Assembly: GCA_019779905.1 (NCBI GenBank)
Contig: JABAKE010000003.1
Location: 248,001-312,000, forward strand
DNA from: Modestobacter lapidis
GTDB taxonomy: Bacteria; Actinomycetota; Actinomycetes; Mycobacteriales; Geodermatophilaceae
Length of the DNA stretch: 64,000 nt
Direction of reading: 5' to 3'
Part shown: in pieces, positions 34,614-42,848 of the stretch
Layout: each line of letters opens with the position of its first letter
How positions within the stretch are numbered: position 1 is the stretch's first letter
Notes under the pieces: generated by a model
Told to the model about the DNA's origin: nothing
The model's input: only the letters and a program-made list of their open reading frames with translations
Databases searched by the model: none
Translations under genes and position numbers: made by a program

Positions 34614-35702
34614 ATGGTCGCGCCCCCGCGTCTGGTCCTGGACGGCTGGTACCTGGCCGCGTTCTCCGACGAGGTCGGCCGCACGCTGCTGCAGCGCTGG
34701 ATCTGCAACCGCCCGGTCGTCTTCTACCGGCTCTCCGACGGCAGCGTGAACGCCCTCGAGGACCGCTGCCCGCACCGCCGCTACCCGCTGTCCCTGGGCC
34801 GGCTGGACGGCGACGTCATCGAGTGCAACTACCACGGCTACCGGATCGCCGACGACGGGGTCTGCGTGGGCGTGGCCGAGCAGCCCGACCAGCCCAAGGC
34901 CTCGACCGTGCGGTTCCCGCTGGTGGAGCGGGACGGCCTGGTCTGGATCTGGCCCGGCGACCCGGCGAAGGCGGACCCGGCCGACATCCCGGACACCTGG
35001 TGGCTGTCGGACCCGGGCTGGACGCACGTGCAGGGCAGCGTCGGCCTCAAGGCCCGGCAGATCCTGCTCGTGGAGAACCTGCTGGACCTGACCCACGAGA
35101 CGTTCCTGCACCCCGGCAGCATCGGCAACGCCGCGGTGGCGGCGACCCCGATCGACGTCACCAGCGACACCCGGAGTGTGTCGTTCACCCGCCACATGAT
35201 CGGTATCGAGGCCCCGCCCTTCTACCAGAAGTCGATGGGCCTGACCTCGCCGATCGACCGGTGGCAGGACGGCGACTTCTACGCCCCGGGCGTCTTCGTC
35301 CTCAACATCCGGCTCGCGCCGACCGGCACCGAGGAGCCCGACGGGTTCCACATGAAGGTGCTCTACGGCATGACCCCGGCCACCGACACCACGACCCACG
35401 ATTTCTTCTGCCTGGGGCGGGACTACAAGGTCGAGGACGAGGAGCTGTCGGCCTTCCAGCTGCAGCAGCAGCTCGCGGTCATGAAGGAGGACATCGACGC
35501 CCTGGAGGTCCAGGAGCTGATGGTGGCCACCGACCCGGGGATGATCGAGTCCAGCATCCGCTCCGACGTCGCCGGGGTCCGCGGCCGGCGGTTGCTGGAC
35601 AAGATGGCCAAGCGCGAGGCGGCGGCCGAGGCCGCAGCCGCGCCGGCGCGCCCGCAGCGACCCGCCGCGGCCGCAGCCCCCGCCGGGGTGGCCGCTCCGT
35701 GA
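34614..35702 (+). CDS. Rieske oxygenase, VanA/phthalate-dioxygenase-like oxygenase component
   Basis: 362 residues from ATG 34614 (GAGGAG upstream). The N-terminal Rieske 2Fe-2S domain has CPHRRYPLS and, 18-20 residues later, CNYHGY. The catalytic domain has the mononuclear-iron His cluster in NLLDLTHETFLHPGS. This branch includes vanillate O-demethylase and aromatic ring O-demethylases/hydroxylases, so release of formaldehyde or dihydroxylation is expected. No reductase gene is in the operon, so electrons must come from elsewhere. The last 35 residues are an Ala/Pro-rich tail. It overlaps the next gene (GTGA). Confidence 0.88.
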   Translation: MVAPPRLVLDGWYLAAFSDEVGRTLLQRWICNRPVVFYRLSDGSVNALEDRCPHRRYPLSLGRLDGDVIECNYHGYRIADDGVCVGVAEQPDQPKASTVRFPLVERDGLVWIWPGDPAKADPADIPDTWWLSDPGWTHVQGSVGLKARQILLVENLLDLTHETFLHPGSIGNAAVAATPIDVTSDTRSVSFTRHMIGIEAPPFYQKSMGLTSPIDRWQDGDFYAPGVFVLNIRLAPTGTEEPDGFHMKVLYGMTPATDTTTHDFFCLGRDYKVEDEELSAFQLQQQLAVMKEDIDALEVQELMVATDPGMIESSIRSDVAGVRGRRLLDKMAKREAAAEAAAAPARPQRPAAAAAPAGVAAP

Positions 35703-36415
35703 CGACGTACGTCCTGGTCCACGGTGCGTGGCACGGCGGCTGGTGCTGGGACCGGGTCGCCCCGTTGCTGCGGGCAGCCGGTCACGAGGTGCACGCCCCG
35801 ACGCTCACCGGGCTGTCGGAGCGGGCCCACCTGCTTTCCCCGCAGGTAGGCCTGGACGCCCACGTGGAGGACGTCGTCCGGCTGGTCGACACCCTCGGGC
35901 TGTCCGACGTCGTGCTGGTCGGCCACAGCTACGCCGGGCAGGTCGTGACCGCGGTGGCCGACCGGCGGCCGGCCGCGATCGGCCGGCGGGTGTACCTGGA
36001 CGCCTTCGTCGGCGACGACGGCGAGGCCGCCCGGGATTTGCTGCCCGGGACCGTCGAGCACCACTGGGCGGAGTCGGCGGCCACCGCCGGTTTCGGCTGG
36101 CTGGTGCCGGTGCGCAAGCTGTCGGTGCTCGGCGTGACCGACCAGGCCGACGTCGACTGGCTGACGCCCAAGCTCACCCCGCACCCGTGGAAGACCTACA
36201 CCGACCCGCTGCACCTCACCGGCGCGGTCGACGATGTGCCGGCGTCGTTCATCGAGTGCGTCACCTGGATGCGGGTCTTCCAGGCCCAGGCCGACCGCGC
36301 CCGCGAGCGCGGCTGGGGCGTGCACGAGCTCGACACCGGGCACGAGGCGATGGTGACCGCTCCGCGCGAGCTCGCCGACGTCCTGCTCTCCCTCACCGGC
36401 CGAACCGCAGGCTGA
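35699..36415 (+). CDS. alpha/beta hydrolase
   Basis: 238 residues from GTG 35699, coupled to the Rieske gene. LVHGAWHGGWCWDRV, the Ser elbow GHSYAG (about 82) and final His in ELDTGHEAM form a full catalytic set with an acid in the PASFIECV/AVDDVP region. The form is close to the MenH/methylesterase-like hydrolases common in aromatic clusters. It may hydrolyse an aromatic ester or a lactone in this pathway. Confidence 0.85.
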   Translation: MTTYVLVHGAWHGGWCWDRVAPLLRAAGHEVHAPTLTGLSERAHLLSPQVGLDAHVEDVVRLVDTLGLSDVVLVGHSYAGQVVTAVADRRPAAIGRRVYLDAFVGDDGEAARDLLPGTVEHHWAESAATAGFGWLVPVRKLSVLGVTDQADVDWLTPKLTPHPWKTYTDPLHLTGAVDDVPASFIECVTWMRVFQAQADRARERGWGVHELDTGHEAMVTAPRELADVLLSLTGRTAG

Positions 36416-36462
36416 CCCGCCGGTCGACCGGCACAGACCCCCGACACAGACAGGAGACCAGC

Positions 36463-36741
36463 GTGGAGTTCCTCGTCCGGTCCGAGAACAGGCTGCCCGC
36501 CGACACGCCGCCCGAGCGCCGGGCAGAGCTGCGCGCCGGCGAGCGCACCCGCGCCATGGAGCTGCGGGAGGCCGGCATCCTCAAGCGGCTGTGGCGGGTG
36601 CCCGGCCGCAACGCCACGGTCGGTCTGTACGAGGCCGCCGACCCCGCCGAGCTGCACGACGCGCTGATGTCGCTGCCGATGTCGCCGTGGCTCGACGTCA
36701 GCGTCGAGGCGCTGGCCACCCACCCGCAGGAGCGCACGTGA
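36463..36741 (+). CDS. muconolactone delta-isomerase-domain protein
   Basis: 92 residues, the size of muconolactone isomerases. VEFLVRSENRLPADTP and LREAGILKRLWRVPGR followed by LYEAADPAELHDALMSLPM match the small ferredoxin-like fold. Classical members isomerise muconolactone to the enol-lactone in the beta-ketoadipate route. Here the neighbours are extradiol (LigAB) genes, so it may act on a different lactone or tautomer. GTG 36463 has CAGGAG upstream; the stop overlaps the next GTG. Confidence 0.8.
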   Translation: MEFLVRSENRLPADTPPERRAELRAGERTRAMELREAGILKRLWRVPGRNATVGLYEAADPAELHDALMSLPMSPWLDVSVEALATHPQERT

Positions 36742-36926
36742 CCGGCGCCGGGGGCGACCAGCTGCTGCGGGTCTCCTTCCGGCAGCACGACGGTGAGCTC
36801 GCCGGCCGCTGCTGGTGTGGCCGGACCTGGTCCAGCTCGAACCCCCGGGACATGTGGGAGTGGCTGGAGGATCATGAGCACGCGGGGACGTCGGCGGACC
36901 CCACCGGACCGGGAGCGCATCGATGA
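36738..36926 (+). CDS. 62-residue CxC protein
   Basis: Unrecognised. It starts at GTG 36738, overlapping the isomerase stop, and ends overlapping the LigA ATG at 36923, so it is translated within the operon. Core: RVSFRQHDGELAGRCWCGRTW then a DMWEWLEDHEH helix. A single CxC pair could bind a metal with the nearby His residues, but it is too small for a Rieske reductase or a 2Fe-2S ferredoxin. Possibly an accessory of the Rieske oxygenase or of LigAB. Confidence 0.65.
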   Translation: MTGAGGDQLLRVSFRQHDGELAGRCWCGRTWSSSNPRDMWEWLEDHEHAGTSADPTGPGAHR

Positions 36927-37282
36927 CGGCTGAGGGCAGGCCCGGCGCGCAGGAGAACTACGTCTTCGACCTCGCGACGAGCCGTCGCGGGTACCGGATG
37001 AACAAGCTGTTCGGCTCGCTCGGCGATCCGGCCAACCGGGAGCGGTTCACCGCCGGCGAGGCGGCGTACTGCCAGGAGTTCGGCCTCACCGCCGAGCAGC
37101 AGCAGGCGGTGCTGGACCGCGACTGGCAGGCGATGCTCGACCTGGGCGGCAGCATCTTCTACGTGTTCAAGCTGGCGATGATGGACAAGCGGTCCATGCA
37201 GTACCTCGGTGGGGTGTTCACCGGGATGACGGAGGAGGAGTTCATGGCGGCGCTGAAGGCGGGTGGACGGATCCGTGGCTGA
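36923..37282 (+). CDS. ligA: protocatechuate 4,5-dioxygenase alpha subunit-like (LigA)
   Basis: 119 residues, all helical. YVFDLATSRRGYRMNKLFGSL through LTAEQQQAVLDRDWQAMLDLGG and GMTEEEFMAALKAGGR is the LigA pattern. LigA forms the lid of the active site of LigB in protocatechuate 4,5-dioxygenase. ATG 36923 overlaps the upstream stop, and the LigB gene follows with a small overlap. The symbol reflects family, not proven substrate. Confidence 0.88.
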   Translation: MTAEGRPGAQENYVFDLATSRRGYRMNKLFGSLGDPANRERFTAGEAAYCQEFGLTAEQQQAVLDRDWQAMLDLGGSIFYVFKLAMMDKRSMQYLGGVFTGMTEEEFMAALKAGGRIRG

Positions 37283-38132
37283 GGTCATCTGGGGTCTCGC
37301 GACCTCGCACGTCCCCTCGATCGGCGCGGCGATGGACCGCGGCAAGACCGAGGACCCGTACTGGAAGCCGCTGTTCGACGGGTACCGGCCGGCCCGCGAG
37401 TGGATGGCTGAGCACCGGCCGGACGTCGCCGTGATCGTCTACAACGACCACGCCAACGCCGTCGGCCTGGAGATGGTCCCGACCTTCGCGATCGGTACCG
37501 CCGACAGCTACCGGGTGGCCGACGAGGGCTTCGGCCGCCGTGCGGTGCCCGACGTGGTCGGGCACCCGGAGCTCTCGCTGCACCTGGTCGAGCAGCTCGT
37601 CGACGAGGGCTTCGACCTGACCGTCTGCCAGGAACTGGACGTCGACCACGGGCTCACCGTGCCGCTGTCGATCTTCTGCCCCGAGCCCGGCGACGCCTGG
37701 CCGTGCGCCGTCGTGCCGGTCCTGGTCAACGTCATCCAGTACCCGCAGCCCACCGCGGCGCGCTGCTACGCGTTGGGCCAGGCGATCGGGCGGGCCATCG
37801 CGGGCTTCCCCGACGACCTGAAGGTTGCCGTCTTCGGCACCGGCGGGATGTCGCACCAGCTGGCCGGCAGCCGGGCCGGGTACATCAACCCGACGTTCGA
37901 CCACATGTACCTCGAGGCGATCCAGGCCGATCCGGAGAAGCTCGCGGCGCTCACCCGCGAGGAGTACATCGACCAGGCCGGCTCGGAGGGCATCGAGCTG
38001 ATCATGTGGCTGGTCATGCGCGGGGCGATGAACCCCGAGATCACCAAGGTGCACTCCACCTACCACGTGCCGGCGTCGAACACCGCCGCCGCGCTGGCGC
38101 TGTTCGACAACCGGGTGCCGCGGCCGGCCTGA
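37275..38132 (+). CDS. ligB: class III extradiol dioxygenase, LigB type (beta subunit)
   Basis: 285 residues from GTG 37275 (VAEVIWGLATSHVPSIG); GTG 37263 is an alternative. Fe(II) ligands expected of LigB enzymes are visible: His in TSHVPS (about 11) and in YNDHAN (about 60), and an acidic ligand region toward the C-terminus. The catalytic His is in GGMSHQLAG (about 195), with DVDHGLTVPL also conserved. With the preceding LigA it should open a protocatechuate- or gallate-like ring by meta-cleavage. No ligC, ligI or ligJ gene is nearby. It converges with the IclR gene, whose stop is 8 bases away. Confidence 0.88.
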   Translation: MAEVIWGLATSHVPSIGAAMDRGKTEDPYWKPLFDGYRPAREWMAEHRPDVAVIVYNDHANAVGLEMVPTFAIGTADSYRVADEGFGRRAVPDVVGHPELSLHLVEQLVDEGFDLTVCQELDVDHGLTVPLSIFCPEPGDAWPCAVVPVLVNVIQYPQPTAARCYALGQAIGRAIAGFPDDLKVAVFGTGGMSHQLAGSRAGYINPTFDHMYLEAIQADPEKLAALTREEYIDQAGSEGIELIMWLVMRGAMNPEITKVHSTYHVPASNTAAALALFDNRVPRPA

Positions 38133-38140
38133 GCCGGAGG

Positions 38141-39034
38141 TCAGCCGGCCGCCGTGCCCTCCAGCGTGCCCGCCGCCGTGCCCCCCGCCGTGTCCGTCGC
38201 CGTGTCCGTCGCCGTGCCCGCCGCCGTGTCCGCTGCCGGGGGCGCGGCGGCGGCGCGGCGCTGCCAGCGCGCCCAGTCGGCGCTGACCTCACCGGCGGCC
38301 CGCTGCAACCGGGGCAGGTGCTCGGCCAGCAGCCGCTCGAGCGAGGTCTCGGCGGCGTGCACGGTCACGTTCATCGCCGCCCGCACCGCGCCGGCGCCGT
38401 CCCGCACCGGCACGGCGACCGACCGCACGCCGGGGGCCAGCTCCTCGTCGGCCAGCGCCCAGCCCCGGGCCCGTACCTCGGTGAGCACGACGTCGAGGTC
38501 AGCGGCGGTCGGCGTGGGTGCGTCCGGCAGGCCGGCGCGGCTCGGCAGTGCGAGGGTGGCTGCCAGCTCGGCGGGGGTGAGGGCGGCGAGCAGCACCTTG
38601 CCCTGTGAGGTGCGCACAGCCGGGAACCGGGTGCCCACCTCCACCCGCACGGTGATCAGCTTGGGCACCGAGACCCGCGCGACGTAGACGATGTCCGGGC
38701 CGTCCAGCTGGGAGATCGACGACGACTCACCGGTCTGCCGGACCAGCGCCTCCAGGTGCGGGCGGGCGGCGTCCCACAGCCCCAGCGCGCCCACGTAGGC
38801 CATCCCCAGGGTGAGCACCGGCGGGGCCAGCGTGAACGCCCCGCCGACCGGCCGGACGAAGCCCAGTTCCGCCAGGGTGAGCAGCAGCCGCCGGGCGGTG
38901 GGCCGCGCCAGGTCGGCGGCGGTGGCCACCTCGGTCAGCGTCATCGTGCGGTGACCGGGGTCGAAGCAGGCCAGCACGTCCAGCCCGCGGGCCAGTGCCT
39001 CGACGAAGTCCGGGACCTCTCCGCGTCCGGCCAT
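38141..39034 (-). CDS. IclR-family regulator (PcaR-like), copy 1
   Basis: 297 residues. N-terminal winged helix (about 8-70; TLTEVATAADLARPTARRLL), then an IclR effector domain with VYVARVSVPKLITVRVEVG, TSQGKVLLAAL and the C-terminal SVAVPVRDGAGAVRAAMNV. The sequence resembles regulators of protocatechuate genes (PcaR group). It follows the amidohydrolase by 12 bases, so both share the promoter with operator at 40559; autoregulation is likely. It is my leading candidate for binding CGGAC-N4-GTCCG sites across 40.5-50.2 kb. Closely related to the gene at 55337 but with a repeat tail. Confidence 0.92.
   Translation of the reverse strand: MAGRGEVPDFVEALARGLDVLACFDPGHRTMTLTEVATAADLARPTARRLLLTLAELGFVRPVGGAFTLAPPVLTLGMAYVGALGLWDAARPHLEALVRQTGESSSISQLDGPDIVYVARVSVPKLITVRVEVGTRFPAVRTSQGKVLLAALTPAELAATLALPSRAGLPDAPTPTAADLDVVLTEVRARGWALADEELAPGVRSVAVPVRDGAGAVRAAMNVTVHAAETSLERLLAEHLPRLQRAAGEVSADWARWQRRAAAAPPAADTAAGTATDTATDTAGGTAAGTLEGTAAG
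38144..38227 (-). repeat. seven tetrapeptide codon repeats at the 3' end of the IclR gene
   Basis: The last 28 sense codons of the regulator read as seven units of Thr-x-x-Gly/Asp (TAAG, TATD, TATD, TAGG, TAAG, TLEG, TAAG). At DNA level they form an imperfect 12-bp tandem repeat. The paralogous IclR at 55337 has no such tail. Copy number may vary between strains by strand slippage without changing frame. Confidence 0.75.
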
Positions 39035-39046
39035 GGGTCGGGCCGG

Positions 39047-40528
39047 TCAGGCCGAGGAGCCGGGCTCACCGAAGACGGTGCCCCGGGCGTCGTGCGTGGA
39101 ATCGGACTTGTACTCGGTGTAGGTGTACGGGTTGTCCAGCACCTCGTCGTCCGGCGTCGCCGGGTTCATGCCGGCTGCCCAGGCCTCCTCGCCCAGCGTC
39201 GAGCGCAGGTGCTCCACGGTGGCGTCGAGGGTGGCCCGCACCGCCGGCAGGTCGGCGCCGACCAGCCGGTGCCCGGACTTCACCATTCGGCCGTCGACCA
39301 GGACCGTGTGCACGTCACCGCGCTGGGCCTGGAACGCCACGTGGCCGTAGGGGTTGAGCAGCGGGAACGACACCGGGGAGTCGTCGTTCCTGATCAGCAC
39401 GACATCGGCCTTCTTGCCCGGTTCCAGACTGCCGAGGTCGTCGCGGCCCAGTGCCCGGGCGCCACCGCGGGTGGCCCAGTCGACGACCTGCTCGGCGCGC
39501 AGGTGCACCTGGGTGACGGTCTCGCCCTTCGCGTGCGCCTCGAGGTGCTCCCGGGAGCGGTCGGCGCCCAGCGTCGTGCGCATCGCGGAGAACAGATCGC
39601 TGCTCCACCACACGCTGGTGTCCATCGACAGCGAAACCGGGATGCCGTGCCGGCGGACCTGCCAGGTGGGCGGGTACCCCTGGCCGGCGCTCTGCTCGGA
39701 CTCGGTGGAGACCGAGATCGACCCGCCGGTGGCGGCGATCCGGTGGTAGGAGTCGGTGGTCAGCGTGGCGGCGTGCACGTAGACGGTCTCCGGGGTCATG
39801 AAGCCGTGCTCGTGCATCAGCCGGATGCCCTCGTCGTTGGTGGCGCCCCAGACGCCGGCGTGCGTGGTGACCGGCAGGCCCAGCTCGCGGGCGGCCTCGA
39901 AGGCGGCCTTCTCCGGGAACGCCGGGTCGCCGGTGACGTCGAAGGCCAGCTGGAAGCCCAGCCGGTCGCCGGCACCGGTGCGGCGCCGCTCGAGGAACGC
40001 CTGGACGGCGGGGTCGGTCGCCCACTCCCACGGACCGGCCTGGATGTTGCCGTAGGCGAGCACGAAGCGGCCCGGCACGGCCTGCAGCGCGTCGACGGCG
40101 GCCTCGGCGTGGTCGACGGTCTGCAGCCCGTGCGACCAGTCGACGGTCGTGGTGACGCCGGCCTCCAGGGCATCCCAGGCGGAGAGCAGGTTGCCGGCGT
40201 GGACGTCCTCGGGCCGGAACGCCCGGCCGTGCTCGAGGTAGTACCAGACGAAGTACTGGGTCAGCGTCCAGTCCGCGCCGTACCCGCGCATCGCGGTCTG
40301 CCACATGTGCCGGTGGGTGTCGATCATCCCGGGCAGAACGATGCCGCCGGTGGCGTCCACCTCCAGGGTGCCCTCGGGCACGTCCAGGGCGGTGCCGACG
40401 GCCGCGACCCGGTCGTCGACGACGAGCACGTCACCGCCGGCCAGCACGGTGTGCGCGTCGTCCATGGTCAGTACCGTGCCGTTGCGGAACACCACGGGCT
40501 GTCCGGCGACCTGGTCGGGGTGGCTCAT
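39047..40528 (-). CDS. metal-dependent amidohydrolase (TrzA/AtzA/guanine-deaminase group)
   Basis: 493 residues. Start ATG 40528 was chosen because GAGGAG lies six bases upstream; the ATG at 40534 would touch the ribosome site. The metal ligands of COG0402 enzymes are all present: DTHRHMW (HxH, about 70), TTHAGVWG, VYVHAATL and the Asp of SLSMDTSVWW. A composite beta-sandwich domain flanks the barrel (LEPGKKADVVLI). Such enzymes deaminate or dechlorinate rings or hydrolyse amides. Its place beside the IclR gene, under a shared operator, ties it to the aromatic regulon, but the substrate is unclear. Confidence 0.88.
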   Translation of the reverse strand: MSHPDQVAGQPVVFRNGTVLTMDDAHTVLAGGDVLVVDDRVAAVGTALDVPEGTLEVDATGGIVLPGMIDTHRHMWQTAMRGYGADWTLTQYFVWYYLEHGRAFRPEDVHAGNLLSAWDALEAGVTTTVDWSHGLQTVDHAEAAVDALQAVPGRFVLAYGNIQAGPWEWATDPAVQAFLERRRTGAGDRLGFQLAFDVTGDPAFPEKAAFEAARELGLPVTTHAGVWGATNDEGIRLMHEHGFMTPETVYVHAATLTTDSYHRIAATGGSISVSTESEQSAGQGYPPTWQVRRHGIPVSLSMDTSVWWSSDLFSAMRTTLGADRSREHLEAHAKGETVTQVHLRAEQVVDWATRGGARALGRDDLGSLEPGKKADVVLIRNDDSPVSFPLLNPYGHVAFQAQRGDVHTVLVDGRMVKSGHRLVGADLPAVRATLDATVEHLRSTLGEEAWAAGMNPATPDDEVLDNPYTYTEYKSDSTHDARGTVFGEPGSSA

Positions 40529-40558
40529 CAACATCTCCTCGGGTCATGGCCGGCCAGG

Positions 40559-40629
40559 GCGGACCGGTGTCCGTCTGGTGGTCGACACAGCATGCTGCAG
40601 ACCTTGGGATGGCTACCCCTCGGTGTCAA
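40559..40629 (-). promoter_or_regulatory. leftward promoter with operator A (amidohydrolase-IclR operon)
   Basis: On the minus strand TTGACA (40629-40624), 17 bases, CAAGGT (40606-40601). Downstream lies CGGAC-CGGT-GTCCG (core 40560-40573), about 20-35 bases after the expected start point, a typical place for repression. Same operator form as at 40711, 44296, 49997 and 50166. Confidence 0.75.
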
Positions 40630-40668
40630 GACGTACCGCGCCACGACGCAGCGGACCCGACCGGAGGG

Positions 40669-40725
40669 TTGACAGTCCGTCATCCGGAGTTCGAGACTCA
40701 GACGGCCGAACGGACATACGTCCGT
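40669..40725 (+). promoter_or_regulatory. rightward promoter with operator B (CoA-transferase operon)
   Basis: TTGACA at 40669-40674, then a weak -10 (GAGACT, 40693-40698, 18-base spacer). CGGAC-ATAC-GTCCG at 40711-40724 covers the expected start region. Divergent from promoter A, so one regulator could control both operons from this 233-base gap. Confidence 0.65.
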
Positions 40726-40761
40726 CTGTCGGTCGCCGGACGAGAGGCGCACGAAGAAACG

Positions 40762-41976
40762 ATGACCGCACATCAGCCCGTCCCCGGCGCCGCGTCTGGT
40801 CGGGGGCCCCTGGCGGGTCTGCTGGTGGCCGACTTCTCCCGCGTCCTGGCCGGCCCCTACGCCACCATGCTCCTGGCCGACCTGGGCGCCGAGGTGGTCA
40901 AGGTGGAGAGCCCGGCCGGGGACGACACCCGCAGCTGGCAGCCCCCGGTCCGGGACGGGGTGTCCACGTACTACCTGGGCATCAACCGCAACAAGCGGTC
41001 GATCGCCCTGGACCTCAAGGACGCCGACGACGCCGCGGCAGCCCGCGAGCTGGCCCGGCGGGCCGACGTCGTGGTGGAGAACTTCAAGCCCGGCGGGCTG
41101 GCCCGCTTCGGCCTGGACTACGACTCGGTGTCGGCCGGCAACCCCGGCGTCCTCTACGCCTCCATCAGTGGCTTCGGTAGCGGCCCGGAGGGGGCTTCGC
41201 TGCCCGGGTACGACCTGATCGTCCAGGCCATCTCCGGGCTGATGAGCCTCACCGGCGACCCCGAGGGCGAGCCGTACCGGGCGGGCATCTCGGTGTTCGA
41301 CGTGATGGCCGGGCTGCACGCCACCATCGGCGTCCTCTCCGCGCTGAACCGCCGGCACGAGACCGGCCGCGGGCAGCACATCGAGGTGAACCTGCTGTCC
41401 TCGGCGCTGTCCGGGCTGGTCAACCACTCCAGCGCCTACGTCGCCGGCGGCGTCGTCCCGTTCCGGATGGGGAACAGCCACCCGAGCCTGTTCCCCTACG
41501 AGCCGCTGCCCTGCGCCGACGGCGACCTGATCATCACCGCCGGCAACAACGGGCAGTTCCGCAAGCTCGTCGAGGTGCTCGGCGTCCCCGAGCTCGCCGA
41601 CGATCCGCGGTTCGCCCGCAACGAGGACCGCACGGCCAACCGCGACGAGCTGCGCCCGCTGCTGGTCGACCGGCTGCGCACCCGCACCAAGATGCAGTGG
41701 TTCCGCGACATCATCGGCGCCGGCGTGCCGTGCGGGCCGATCAACACCGTCGACCAGGGGGTCGACTTCGCCACCGAGGTCGGCCTGGACCCCGTGGTCA
41801 CGGTGGGGGAGGGGCGGGCTGCCGTGCCCTCGGTGCGCAACCCCATCCGCTTCTCCGAGACCCCCGCCGACTACCGGCTGCCCCCGCCGGGCCTCGACGA
41901 GCACGGTGCGGTGCTCCGCGACTGGCTGGCCGCCCCGGTCGCCGGTGCCGGGCAGACCCGCGAGGGCACGGCATGA
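40762..41976 (+). CDS. CaiB/BaiF-family (class III) CoA-transferase
   Basis: 404 residues from ATG 40762. GPLAGLLVADFSRVLAGPYA and TMLLADLGAEVVKVE are the family opening; NRNKRSIALDLKD, the catalytic Asp in PGYDLIVQAISGLMSLTG and GGRGQHIEV-like TGRGQHIEVNLL follow. These enzymes move CoA between carboxylic acids through a glutamyl or aspartyl anhydride. It is the first gene of an operon with a citryl-CoA-lyase-like protein and a LigB/LigA pair, coupled to the lyase by ATGA overlap. The likely acceptor is a ring-fission di- or tricarboxylate (inference). Confidence 0.93.
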   Translation: MTAHQPVPGAASGRGPLAGLLVADFSRVLAGPYATMLLADLGAEVVKVESPAGDDTRSWQPPVRDGVSTYYLGINRNKRSIALDLKDADDAAAARELARRADVVVENFKPGGLARFGLDYDSVSAGNPGVLYASISGFGSGPEGASLPGYDLIVQAISGLMSLTGDPEGEPYRAGISVFDVMAGLHATIGVLSALNRRHETGRGQHIEVNLLSSALSGLVNHSSAYVAGGVVPFRMGNSHPSLFPYEPLPCADGDLIITAGNNGQFRKLVEVLGVPELADDPRFARNEDRTANRDELRPLLVDRLRTRTKMQWFRDIIGAGVPCGPINTVDQGVDFATEVGLDPVVTVGEGRAAVPSVRNPIRFSETPADYRLPPPGLDEHGAVLRDWLAAPVAGAGQTREGTA

Positions 41977-42848
41977 GCGCCGAGCCCCCGGTCTACCGGA
42001 CGGCGCTGGGCGCCTCCAGCCTGGAGAAGATCACCCTGCTCGGGCACGACCTCGCCGAGGACGTCATGGGCACGGTGGGCTTCGGTGAGCTGGCCTTCTG
42101 GCTGGCCACCCAGCGGCGCCCCACGGCCGGTGAGACCCGGGTGTTCGAGGCGGTGCTCGCCGCGCTGGCCGACCACGGGTTCACCCCGACCGCGATCGTC
42201 ACCCGGTTGACCTACCTGTCCGCCCCGGACTCCGTGCAGGGCGCGCTGGCCGCCGGGCTGCTCGGCGGCGGGTCGCGGTTCCTGGGTGTCACCGAGGACA
42301 GCGGCCGGTTCCTGCACGACGTGCTGACCGGCGTCTCCGCCGCCGATCCCACCCGCTCGTTGCCCACCGACGACGCCGGCTGGGACGCCCTCGCGCTGGA
42401 GACGGTGCAGGCGCAGCGGGCGGCGAAGCGGTTCGTGCCCGGCCTGGGCCACCACGTGCACAAGCAGGGCGACCCGCGCACCCCGCGGTTGCTGCAGATC
42501 GCCACCGAGGAGGGCCTGTTCGGCCCCCACCTGTCGCTGTTCGCCGCGATCGGCCGGGTGCACCCCCAGGTGCTCGGCAAGACGCTGCCGCTCAACGGTG
42601 CCGGCGTGTGCGGGGCGGCGCTGGCCGACCTCGGGCTGCCGCTGGAACTGCTGCGTGGCTTCGCCCTGCTGGCCCGTACGGCCGGGCTGATCGGGCAGCT
42701 GGCCGAGGAGCTGCGGCACCCGGTGGGCAACGATGTCTTCCTGTCGGTGGACCTCAACAACCGGTCCGTCGCCCCCGACCCCTTCGTCCCGGACCCACTC
42801 CCGGGCGCACCCACGGAGACTGACACCAACGGAGGTCGTCATGGCTGA
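41973..42848 (+). CDS. citrate synthase/citryl-CoA lyase-like protein
   Basis: 291 residues, shorter than citrate synthase (about 370-430) but matching its short citryl-CoA-lyase-like relatives. GFGELAFWLATQRRPTAGE, the conserved His region FVPGLGHHVHKQGDPRTPRL (about 150-170) and a C-terminal GNDVFLSVDLNNRSV are visible. The family makes or splits citrate-like tertiary hydroxyacyl-CoA by Claisen chemistry. Coupled translation with a CoA-transferase upstream and LigB downstream (8-base overlap) suggests it cleaves a CoA ester derived from the ring-fission product. The LigAB-derived CHA is itself citrate-like. Confidence 0.82.
   Translation: MSAEPPVYRTALGASSLEKITLLGHDLAEDVMGTVGFGELAFWLATQRRPTAGETRVFEAVLAALADHGFTPTAIVTRLTYLSAPDSVQGALAAGLLGGGSRFLGVTEDSGRFLHDVLTGVSAADPTRSLPTDDAGWDALALETVQAQRAAKRFVPGLGHHVHKQGDPRTPRLLQIATEEGLFGPHLSLFAAIGRVHPQVLGKTLPLNGAGVCGAALADLGLPLELLRGFALLARTAGLIGQLAEELRHPVGNDVFLSVDLNNRSVAPDPFVPDPLPGAPTETDTNGGRHG

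Noticed and set aside
36463-36741. Muconolactone isomerase as evidence for a beta-ketoadipate (ortho) pathway here
   Set aside because: No catechol or protocatechuate intradiol enzyme, cycloisomerase or PcaIJ/PcaD genes accompany it; its operon is of the LigAB (meta) type.
40528-41904. Reverse-strand frame of 458 codons opposite the CoA-transferase
   Set aside because: Composition is that of a shadow; it would also cover both divergent promoters and operators.
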